Part shown: in pieces, positions 41,260 to 51,099 of the stretch | Numbering within the stretch: the first letter of the stretch is position 1 | How the letters are laid out: each line of letters begins with the position of its first letter | Assembly: GCA_914767715.1 (NCBI GenBank) | Contig: OU612073.1 | Span: 18,166,001-18,230,000, forward strand | From: Membranipora membranacea | Taxonomy: Eukaryota > Bryozoa > Gymnolaemata > Cheilostomatida > Membraniporidae | Length of the DNA stretch: 64,000 nucleotides | Direction: 5' to 3' | Notes under the pieces: generated by a model | What the model saw: only the letters and a program-made list of their open reading frames with translations | Databases searched by the model: none | What the model was told of the DNA's origin: nothing | Translations under genes and position numbers: made by a program

Positions 41260-42950
41260 ATGTTAACTCAAATCTTCAATCCAGACTATTTCAATAATGA
41301 AACTGACAATCATTTAACAAACACAGTTCAAACGCTATGTTGGAATTGGGACACAGAAATTGTGATTGTTTTTTGTTATTTTTTTTACTTTTGGACTAAA
41401 ACTTTACCTAAAATAGAATAAATCAAGGCCCTGTAGACTATTGTAGGATAGTTAAGCAATGCAGTGGAAGTGACCACTGACTGGTACCTAAATTTAAAAC
41501 AAAATCAAATTTAATTATTCCTGTGTTTCCATTTATGCGTGGGGATGTCAATTTTACATTACATTTAAATTACGATCACATATTGCTTGGGAATACTCGC
41601 AGCCAAGCACAAGCCTGTGAATAACAATGTTATAATAGCAGCATTCGGAGGTGGACAGTAGTTGTGTACAGTTCTTAGTTTATTTTAGCTAGAATGTGCA
41701 TATACCGTTAAATAGCCCACTTATTATGTCAACACTCAAGAACTGTGGTCAGCTTGCTATGTGGTGGCTACAAGATGCTGCCAATTACAAAATATCTTTA
41801 TTAAATCATAGTTTCACTCAATTAAAACTTTAAAGGAAATACCGCGATGTCATATATATCATACATTATTTGAGAAGCACAGTTTATTTCTAGGCAGATG
41901 CTTTCTAATTTGCTAAAACATAGTATGAAAGAAATGGGCCATTGTACATATAAGCTTTAGTTGAATTCTTTTTTAGTGATGATCACAGAGAAATGTAGAC
42001 ATTCGGGGTCAAAATACCTTTTGGGAAGACATGCCATGAACCTGTCGGGAATTATTTAAAAGGTCAGTCCCCTCACTGCTCACTGCTCTAAAACATGAAA
42101 TTTTAACAAGTTGTGTTCAAGGGCATGGCCTACATAAGCGCAGAGACATGTTATAAGGCGGGCCATGGAGCTGAATGAAAGCTCACATATTTATTGATGA
42201 ACTCTGACCTGCATAAGATATATACTTTAGCCAATGGGACAGCAGTATAATCCTCTCCTAATTGGCTCAAACAACCACCTGTAAGCACATGTTAATGATC
42301 AACATAGAGTCAGTGTCTATTCAAAATACTCTTGGCAGATATGCAGCTTTTCATAATGCTGCTTGAAAAGTAGCTGGCACCCCTAATAATTGTAGTACCT
42401 CAAAAGAAGGGAAAACAAATTGCATTTTGTGCAACAAAAAAACGAGAGCTAGAACACACTAACACGTCATCTGATTTACCCTTCACCTGTTGAGGTTTTG
42501 AAATATTTAATTAATTCAGTATTTCCATGTCGATTGATAATTAATTTATCTAAAATGCAAATTTGACATGTCCATGCACAACTTGTACATAGGAATAACT
42601 AATTAGGCTTTTGTTGTGAGCTAGATTTAGGTACCAGTCGTGTAATACTATACTATATTGTTTTCCTGTCCTGGAATGACAGAAAATGCCTCAGATTAGT
42701 CAAATTCCTCCTTCAGATTAGTCATAGCATCAGCCTGAAATTGAGTGACCTTTTGGTGTCCCTGTTTATCATACCTCGTACCTGCCAAAAGCGGAAGAAG
42801 TTGCTGCCCCCACATGTTTGTGTACATGTTATATGACTGAATTAATGAGATAAATATTTTTATCGATCACTATGAAAGAAAGATGAGTGGTTTAGTACAA
42901 CGGTGTACAATGTAATGGTGCAAAATTAATGAGATCTTTCTGAGTTGAAC
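41260..42950. other. Non-coding stretch upstream of the Gly-rich gene
   Basis: AT-rich DNA without supported exons, tRNAs or repeats. The end nearest 42950 is the promoter region of the next gene. Confidence 0.4.
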
Positions 42951-42952
42951 AC

Positions 42953-43024
42953 TATAAAAGGCAGATGTGTGGCTTACTCAAATCACAGAGTTTGAAAACT
43001 TGTCTGACTACCACAACTTTCAAG
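42953..43024 (+). promoter_or_regulatory. TATA box and non-coding first exon of the Gly-rich gene
   Basis: TATAAAA at 42953-42959 is followed, at the expected distance, by a short non-coding leader. The leader ends at 43024 before a consensus donor GTAAGT, and the acceptor TTTTTTAG directly precedes the ATG at 43304. This is the clearest core promoter in the window. Confidence 0.65.
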
Positions 43025-43303
43025 GTAAGTAGCTAAATCCTGTTGCAGTTAACAATTCTACTACAATTAAGTATTAATGTTTGAATCAACCTGTTGTAAT
43101 GTAATCATACTTAAATATCAAATCTGTAGGGTGCAACCAAGAAGTCTTTAACTCCTTGGTTCAACTGATTGGCTGTTTTATACCCATAATCATTTGAGGA
43201 CCTTTTGGCCACTTTTTGATGGGAATTTTTGAAAGCTGATTTATTCGTCCTGATGTTTTGTTTATTATCTTTCCATGTAGCTGTGCATTTATATCTTTTT
43301 TAG

Positions 43304-44273
43304 ATGAACAAACTAATCACCTCCTTAGCTGTATTTGCTGTCATTCTTGGTGAGTCTAAGTATCCTTTCATCCCCTTGAATTGCAGCATTGGTTTTCAGA
43401 TCCATCTCTAATCTTTTGAATTTTTCGCAATTGCTAAATCCCATGTACAATAATATCTCTGTCATCGGAACTATATGGAATCAGGAAATATATTTTCACA
43501 ACCAGATCATGATAGAAAAAAATATATTGCTCTGATTATAAGGAGGAAATTCAGGATTTTTTAAACAAAGTATTTGGGGAAGTTGAATAATTAACGCCCT
43601 TTACAAAACGTGATTAGCCGAGTATTAATTGAACAATAATCACAGTATGTTGTATCACAAACTGAAACCTGCCTTTTTGTTATAGGCCTTTGCCTTGCTG
43701 CATATGCACCTGCTCCTAAGAGAGGAAGTAGCAGCAATGTAGATGGTATTGACGGCGGTGATAGCATCAATGAAATAGGTGGAGGAAACATGGGTAATGG
43801 AGATGATGGAAAAGCTGGACATGGAGATAATGGTGGAGATGGTGGAAGAGGTGCACATGGCAATAATGCTGGAAATGTTGGTAAGGGTGCACATGGAGGA
43901 AAAGACGGAAATGGACGAGATGATGGTATGGGTGGACATGGCGGCAATGGTGGAAACGATGGTGTTGATGGGAAAGGCCGACATAGCGGCAATGGTAGAA
44001 ATGGTGATGATGGTCTAGGTGGCCGTGGTGGAAATGGTGGAGATGATGGCAGCAGAGGAGGACACAGAGATGATAATGGACGGACAGGAAGACGCACCTT
44101 TGGAGGTGATTTTAATAAAATTTGATCACCTGATATTCATACCCTCATATTCGGGTCATTTACCTAAATTAAGCAAAAGAAATGATAGCCATACCATACA
44201 TCATAGCATATATAAATTACAAGATTAAATTAATTTCTCTTTATTTTTAGGTCACTATGGCTACGTCAGCTAG
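43304..44273 (+). CDS. Secreted Gly/Asp/Asn/His-rich low-complexity protein
   Basis: Exons 43304-43349, 43686-44105 and 44251-44273 join in phase to 162 residues. Residues 1-21 form a signal peptide (MNKLITSLAVFAVILG then LCLAA), split by an intron. A short APAPKR segment with a possible basic cleavage site comes next. The body is irregular Gly-rich repeats such as GGHGGNGGNDG and NGGDGGRGAHG, rich in Asp, Asn, His, Lys and Arg, with no cysteine. The tail GHYGYVS comes from the last tiny exon. If that weak donor (GTGATT) is skipped, the frame ends DFNKI at 44125. AATAAA lies at 44480-44485. Gly-rich secreted proteins include silk-like, matrix and antimicrobial types; the sequence does not say which. 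The long antisense open frame over the repeats is a shadow. Confidence 0.78.
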
Positions 44274-44485
44274 ATGAAGAAAGGTAAAGTGGGAGAGGAT
44301 ACTTTGATTGTTCACCATCAAGCTTCTATTCTCTCTCTTTGGCTAATCATATAAACAAAACAAAAAATATTCATTCATTAACTTTGAAACTGTATCATAA
44401 TATTATTAGCGAGGTAGAAGCATTCAAATCGTTTCTTTAACGCTGAAGAATAATCTATGGTTGATCTACGTGCAACAGAAATAAA

Positions 44486-45650
44486 CATATTGGTCAAAAC
44501 ACTCATTATTATTACTGTCTTCATTCTTGTAAGAAAATCAATCTCCATTCAAATTTCTCTCAGCATGCTTGATAATGACTAAGAAATTAAATATCAGGAG
44601 GCATCTAAGAATTTTTTAGCATCAGATATTTGATATTTGATACAGTTGTTATTTAAGTCTGATACTAATATTAAAGGGATCAAACGTGGAAAACAATTAT
44701 CTGCAGTTTTACTCTTCAAGTCTTTAATTTCAAAATAAGAAAGTGACAAGTTGGTGGACAAAGAAATCAGACAGTCTCCTTGAACGAACTCCCGGCCCGG
44801 AGTATCACTATGCGTCCTGTGGTGCACATATTATCCGGAAGTCATTTGACATATTTTAAAGCTAAAACTCGAGTGTTCACAATCATGAATTGCATCATTT
44901 TACAAATGATATAGTTGTACTAGGAGAGACAGCCAGGTAAAGATATTGAATAGCCGCAGACAAGCATTAATGGTAAAGAGAATACATATGTATATGTATT
45001 GTTGAAGTAGGAAAAATTAGTTTCCCTTGCAAAAAGAAGCTTTGAAAAGTTTCTGGGTAAATGACGCTGAAAAAAGGGAGGAAAAAGGGAGATAGGGATG
45101 GAGGGGTTGAATAAAAAATCACATTAAATGAACTAAATATTTTATACTCATAAAACATAATGTGACGTTAAAGAAAATGATATAATGTACTAAGATATTA
45201 TATATTATAATAGACACCAGTGGGGTCGCTTATCGGTTATGTCCTTCTATTCAGAGTACGATAGTACAAGTAATCTATAAAGAAGAGAAATATTAATCAA
45301 GACGATCTGCTATAATGCTAAGTTCCTCATTATTTACCTATTTCAACTTTCAAATTTTAAGTATCCTTCCCAGTATAGGGATCAGATATGATATGAGTCA
45401 GGGGCTTATATTCTAAAAAATTTCACTCACTGACTTTTTAGAGATGAGCATAATGATCGGGCGCAGCCCGATCCACACGCCGTGGGCGTGGCGGGGAGGG
45501 TGTGGGTGTGTGTCAATACACCGGGCTTTTGATTGGCTTGTCCAGCTCAAGGACAAAAGTCAAACTCTGTATGTACCGTAATTCCTCACTTATAAGACAC
45601 CCCCCTTGGGAAAAGTAAAAATGCTCCAGTTATAAAGCACCCATTTGAAA
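44486..45650. other. Intergenic stretch
   Basis: No exon supported. A short palindrome GATCGGGC/GCCCGATC lies near 45457-45475, next to G-rich sequence. Confidence 0.4.
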
Positions 45651-45654
45651 AAAA

Positions 45655-45735
45655 ATCTGGGATTCAAACCGACAACATTCTTAATAAACAGTGAATACCA
45701 GGGAGACGCTCTACACATTGAGCTATTCAGCCTGG
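45655..45735 (-). repeat. tRNA-derived SINE-like segment
   Basis: Minus strand shows a tRNA-like A-box TAGCTCAATGTGTAGAGC and B-box GGTTTGAATCC at normal spacing. The acceptor stem does not close, and the plus-strand neighbourhood has repeated TTATAAGACACCC/TTATAAAGCACCC tracts. A SINE or tRNA pseudogene is the best reading. Confidence 0.5.
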
Positions 45736-46121
45736 CTTTTACATGGTAATCACAGATTTTGATTGACGGATATCCGTGGTCCGTGATTGCTATTATACGC
45801 CACTGATATGAGTCAATGGTGAGTCATAAATCTGTGTAGCTAATAGTTGGTCAATCTTCTTGCAAAATAAGACTTGAACACCCATAGCAGCTACTTCTTT
45901 GAGGGGCATAGAAAGCATTTGTTCTGTTGAGACAAAGTTTAAATGTATTGCAGTTCATTATTGAACACAAGATAAAATACTGATTGACAGAGTGCTTCTG
46001 ACTCATCAAAATTACTTATTTTCCACATTACATGTGTATCATAACGATACCTAAACCATTTGCACCCATTGCACCTACTATGGATGACCCTTATTAAACC
46101 ACAAAGAAAACAGGAGCATTG

Positions 46122-46250
46122 TAGTTTAAGTGCTCAACCGGTGGCGGCGGGACGCTGGTAGAGGCATTTCATTATCAACCACTTTCCCAAAGTGGTTGAT
46201 AATGAAATGCTACTATCAGCTATCACGACACCGTTTAAGCGCTTAAACTA
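46122..46250. mobile_element. Foldback MITE of the TAGTTTAAG family with perfect 9-bp TSD
   Basis: Ends TAGTTTAAGTGCTCAA and CGCTTAAACTA, inner arms GGCATTTCATTATCAACCAC and complement, loop around 46187-46190. The 9-mer GGAGCATTG is exactly duplicated at 46113-46121 and 46251-46259. The arms have some mismatches, unlike the copy at 11702. Confidence 0.88.
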
Positions 46251-46556
46251 GGAGCATTGATTAATTTGAAGCTTTTTTTCCTGAATCCATCAGTTAAAGT
46301 GTCATCCTGATCACATCGATAGATCTTTCTGGTTGCTGAACAACAAGTTTTCCATACTGCAGATTTGTACTTAGAAAGCCTGAGATCAAGGTCACAGACG
46401 GAGTAAGAATTGTACTGCCCTGGTCTTGGATTATTATTTTCTTCAAATCACCTGGTTATGGGCTTAGACCAGCTCATGTCCTGGTTAACGCCGAGTGTTT
46501 TGACATTCTATTTTGTTGTCTTTCAGAGAATATCTTAGAGAGTAACTATTAGCCAA

Positions 46557-46683
46557 TCTGTGATAGTATAGCGGTGAGTATCCCCGCCTGTCAATTCAGA
46601 GTGAACCTGAGTGCCAAATAGGATATCCTGTCCAGTAGTTCAGCGGATTGCGGGAGACCAAGGTTCGATTCCCCGTCATGGAG
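46557..46683 (+). tRNA. tRNA-Asp(GTC)-like with 55-nt intron, probably decayed
   Basis: Acceptor arms TCTGTGA/TCATGGA pair with two G-T wobbles. Anticodon GTC is at 46590-46592, intron 46594-46648 at 37/38, mature length 72 nt. The T-stem CAAGG/CCCCG has two A-C mismatches, and one arm of the intron palindrome has changed (ATAGGATATCCTGT). The A-box has a T-to-C change. Confidence 0.6.
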
Positions 46684-47621
46684 AGCTTGCTCTTATTTAT
46701 AAAGCCTGGCTGCGTATCGGTTTTCCTCAAAAATCTTCAAATAACATTTGACTGGCCTTGGCCTTAGTAATGGTCCTTTTGACAGCGTGTTTGGCAATAT
46801 GGAAAAATGATGCCAAATGTATCCACCTTTGAAGGTCTGTGCTGGTCCTGATACATTAGCTATACCGCTGAAATTTAAGGTGTGTGTAATTTAAACAGCA
46901 CATCATTGAAAACTAGCAAAAAAATTGGCTCTACCTTTTCAATCTGTCTCAAATGGTTGTTTAAAGTTCACATTATATCATCAAATTAAAAAAAATCATA
47001 CACATTATGACGTGACGTGAAAAGCCGCTTTGAGCTCATCATATATTATTTTCCACCAAAATTAAAATGAACTATCTCTCTAAGAATAGATTTAACCTTT
47101 TAAGTTTTGAAATTTCTACCAATCACATGAGCCGAGCAATCCACTTTGCTAAAAACAGCCTTTTCGGCCTCATTTCTTTGATAAAATGATGCAACGTCAT
47201 CCAATCACATTTTTGATGAGTTGTTCACAATCAGTCACTCGGCAGCTTCCCAACTGCGTATAGGATGTCAATAATTGCTGACACACCCCCCCCCCGTGTC
47301 TCTACCTTAATCTTCACCTTCCAATTCTTCCCTTTGAGTTCTCACACCACATATGAATTAAGTTACTATCAGATTTGCCTATTATTAACCTCACATCTGG
47401 TGGTTTTTTGCACTAATATTAAGGTATTACTGTTGTCACTCCTAGCTTACAAGTTTTGAATCTTATGAGTTACTTGACCTGTGCTGTTTTATCATAGATT
47501 GGCTGTTTTTTTACAAGCAGGAAGCGATGCTGAAAAAAGACCTTAGTTTGGTAATCCATTATAATTAAGTTTAATCTTCATTGTTTTCAGCTTTTAATTA
47601 TACCCTTTGAGCTTTCACACC
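46684..47621. other. Spacer between tRNA copies
   Basis: AT-rich, with a C-homopolymer near 47285-47295. No gene supported. Confidence 0.4.
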
Positions 47622-47979
47622 ACATATGATATCATTTACTATCAGATCTTGTACTGCCAATTAACCTTGACCTATTATTTCTAGAATAAGTTTGATCAAA
47701 TCTGCCCACAGCACGGTCATTCCCATTCTACTGGTGAGCTGGCTGCTGCTCAAAACCTTGCAGGCATGCAAACGGGATCGTGCTTGTCCCACCCTTGGCC
47801 TATTATTTGCTGCATACCAGATGGTTATCTTGCACCTACATCAAGGCTTATACCAGCGCATGTATTGGTTTACCACAAGGTTATCATTAAGCAATTATCG
47901 CCGCAGAGGGTCTTAACATTCCAATTTGTTTTCGTCCCACATATCCATCTTAGTTATTAACCAAACCACTATCAGCCAA

Positions 47980-48106
47980 TCCGTGATAGTATAGTGGTGA
48001 GTATCCCCGCCTGTCAATTCAGAGTGAAACTGAGCAACTAACAGGATATCCTGTTCAGTAGTTCAGCAGATCGCGGGAGACCAGGGTTCGATTCCCTGTC
48101 ACGGAG
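47980..48106 (+). tRNA. tRNA-Asp(GTC) with 55-nt intron
   Basis: All stems pair: TCCGTGA/TCACGGA, CCCGC/GCGGG, CAGGG/CCCTG. Anticodon GTC at 48013-48015; intron 48017-48071 at 37/38; 72 nt when spliced. A- and B-boxes are consensus. The intron palindrome AACAGGATATCCTGTT is at 48040-48055. Confidence 0.88.
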
Positions 48107-48529
48107 AGCTTGCTTTTATTTATGTTCCAACTGTATACATGAGTTGACAATGTTATGATTATCTATGTCCGTGTATGCTCAAATTCAACGGATCCTTTGC
48201 TACCTGCCTACCGTCAGCACCCGAAGATCGAAGCTTTCACTTGAGCTCGACATCTCAATATAAATATAAAATATAAATCACGATAGATCCTTCGATTTCA
48301 CACATTCTGAGTTGTGTCCTCTTTTACTATGGGAACACAACGACAAATAATACTAATGGTCCGTAAATAAGATCTATGGTCATTTTAGGATTATGAAACT
48401 GTCTCTGCTTCACCAAACAAATGCTTAAATGCCTTGGCGGAACACTGGAAGTGGAAGCAGCCGAATGACATACTGATTTTTATTCACTTAGACAAAAATG
48501 TTTGACATGATTGTGGTACTTTCAGCCAA

Positions 48530-48647
48530 TCCGTGATAGTATAGTGGTGAGTATCCCTGCCTGTCAGATCTGAACAATCAAACAGTATATACTGTCCAGT
48601 AGTTAAGCAGAAAGCAGGAGATCGGGGTTTGATTCCCCGTCACGGAG
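48530..48647 (+). tRNA. tRNA-Asp(GTC) with 46-nt intron and re-paired palindrome
   Basis: Stems pair: TCCGTGA/TCACGGA, CCTGC/GCAGG, CGGGG/CCCCG. Anticodon GTC at 48563-48565; intron 48567-48612; 72 nt when spliced. The anticodon stem differs from other copies by a matched C-G to T-A pair change. The intron palindrome is ACAGTATATACTGT (48582-48595), also changed symmetrically. The B-box is GGTTTGATTCC, with T for the usual C. Confidence 0.75.
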
Positions 48648-49764
48648 AGCTACTCTTTTAGTAGAGTTATCTCATCTTTCGACAGTCTATGATAACTTCT
48701 AAAATCAATTACATGTTTGTCACACATGTTTACAGAGACTCATATCTTATAAATCTGCAACAATAATATCTATATGAGTATTTTGCTTATGGAAGCTGGC
48801 TTTTTTTAATTGCGATGTGTCAGTTAATAAGTTTCAGTGTAGGAATTCATGCACATTTGAATTAATCCAGACCTGACTGACATACCTAGATTGATAGGTG
48901 CACAGGATTTTCTCCGATTTTATTTAATAATATTCATGATCCTATTGATATCATAAACAAACGCAAGCATACATGAAAAAGCACTAAAATGAAAGTTATC
49001 TTCCAAGTGATTATAATGCATGACAATTAATGAGAGTACTCAAATAATTATGGTGATGGTTTATTTACTTTGTTCGCTTAAGTCGCATGTTCTCAAGGCG
49101 TGATCGTTTCAGTCATTCAAAGTTGAACATCAGGGAGGATATTCTGAGTGAGTCTCAGTCCTAATTTATTAGCTAACCTACTTTGCTGTCTGAGAGTCTT
49201 GCAGACCTCGTCCCTGGCCTTCCTACAAACACAAATGTTGATAGATGCCAATATCGATGAAAACCAACATAGAAGAACTCTCTATAGCTGTGCAAGTATC
49301 AATGTATCTATTGCCAACTGACTTGGTGGTGATATGGTTTTATTTAAAGTCGTAACAATTAGTGATTATTGAGTGGACATTGAATAAACCAGCAGTTATC
49401 GAGAACATAGCTACTCCAAGTTAATAATACACCAATTGTGTAGGGTTCTCTTAGGTTTCTGACTTGGAGTTGAGTTGATTTGAAATATAGTGTAAAGATT
49501 AAATCTACTGGTGGCCAGAGATATAACTTGCTCTGGCTGAGCTGCCGCATGTAATAATGCCTAGTTGATGGTCAAAACGAATACGTCATAGCTAAAGAAA
49601 TTGGAAATTGCAATGAGAAAGCGCAATACAGTTGGAAGGAATAGCTGTCTGTTTTAGCTATGATTACCACAGGGCTATCATTAAGCACCACAGGGTGTTT
49701 TGAAATTCTAACTTGTTATCTTTCCACAATGGTCTTCTAGATTAACCCATTGATTATCAGGCAA

Positions 49765-49891
49765 TCCGTGATAGTATAGTGGTGAGTATCCCCGCCTGTC
49801 AATTCAGACTGAAACTGAGTAACAAACAGGATATCCTGTTCAGTAGTTCAGCAGATCGCGGGAGACCGGGGTTCGATTCCCCGTCACGGAG
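49765..49891 (+). tRNA. tRNA-Asp(GTC) with 55-nt intron, best-preserved copy
   Basis: TCCGTGA/TCACGGA, CCCGC/GCGGG and CGGGG/CCCCG all pair perfectly. A-box TAGTATAGTGG and B-box GGTTCGATTCC are consensus. Anticodon GTC at 49798-49800, intron 49802-49856 between positions 37 and 38, palindrome AACAGGATATCCTGTT. The spliced product is 72 nt and looks like a standard eukaryotic tRNA-Asp. Confidence 0.92.
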
Positions 49892-50334
49892 AACTTGCTT
49901 TTATTTATGATCCAACTGTATAGATGAATTGATAATGTTATCATTGATTTTGTAATACATCAATAAGAACTACAGTGTCTATGAATGCTCAAAATCAACT
50001 GATACTTAAGTGCCTGCCCCTTTCATCAGCACTTAAAGACTGAAGCATTCATTTGTGCTTGGAATCTAAGTAAGGATTTTGTTTTTAATTCACAATAATA
50101 GCTCCTTTGATTTCACTAATTAGAAATTGTGCCCTCTTTTAAAATGAGAAGACAATGACAATAATACTAATAAACCATAAACAAGAACTATTCCCTCCTT
50201 TTAGGATAATTAGACCCCAAATAGTTGAACGCTTTAACTGAATACCAAAAGCGGTCAAATGTTAGAAAAGCTTTCATCATCGTCTTTATCCTCTCAAATA
50301 AAAATCCTGATATTATTGTGAGATGTTCAGCTAG

Positions 50335-50383
50335 TCCGTGATAGTATAGTGGTGAGTATGGCGGCGGGCTCGGGGTTAAACTT
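50335..50383 (+). pseudogene. Broken tRNA-Asp copy at the satellite border
   Basis: The first 25 nt (TCCGTGATAGTATAGTGGTG then AGTAT) match the tRNA 5' half, including the A-box. The sequence then jumps to GGCGGCGGGCTCGGGGTTAA, the start of the 3,046-bp satellite unit. GCGGG and CGGGGTT there resemble the tRNA 3' anticodon strand and T-arm, so this may be an internally deleted tRNA whose 3' part belongs to the satellite. Confidence 0.7.
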
Positions 50384-51099
50384 CTCGGTGAGAGTGGGGA
50401 AAAGAGGGAGGAGAAAAGAGAAAAAAGGGAGGGGCAAAGGAAAAAAATAAGAAGAAGTTGTCCTCTCATTTTACGTGTCATGACAACTTCTGGGATATTT
50501 TGTAGTTTTTTTTATAGTTATAAAACATAACCTTGTGCATAGAGAGAGGTATACAATGAGCAATAGAAACGCTTTTTCAATTTGCAGATGAGGATTAATT
50601 GCCTTATGAGTCATCTAAACAATTGACTTTTGATGGCTGGCAAAGAAATTCTTAGCAGTGAACTATTTGACCAGGTTGTTAATGACTTGATAGTCGCCAA
50701 TAAAGGTTAGCTACGGCACGCAACACTGTTTGTTCATCATTTCATATAGAGTAATCCTGTGTGTTAGCTAGTAATGTCCATTTAGATATCTATGCTGCGA
50801 CTTAATCAGCGATATAACAGAAACGGTATTATTTGCCAATTCAAGGAAAGAGTTTTATTTTGCGAAAGGTATGGGTACAAAGCTTGTAAGATAGGTTATA
50901 TTGTATTTAATAAGATACAAATTTAAGCAGATGATTTCTCAAAATTAAAACTATAGCACCTCGATGTTGATCTCAATGTCCTCAACAAAAAAATTAATCC
51001 TTTTATTCAGCCTGAAAAGTTGCTACTAAAACATGAGAGTCAAGTAAAAAAAACACTAGAATATATCAAGCACAGCACTGTGTACAGGTCAGAAGACAG

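Larger units (their letters stand above)
47622..49250. repeat. Duplicated block B carrying two tRNA-Asp genes
   Basis: Counterpart of block A at 37591-39080, about 10 kb away in the same orientation. Divergence is scattered substitutions and small indels, so the duplication is not very recent. Confidence 0.8.

Noticed and set aside
43591-44097. 168-codon Pro/Ser-rich minus-strand frame
   Set aside because: It is the antisense shadow of the Gly-rich coding repeats; Gly codons read as Pro/Thr codons on the other strand.
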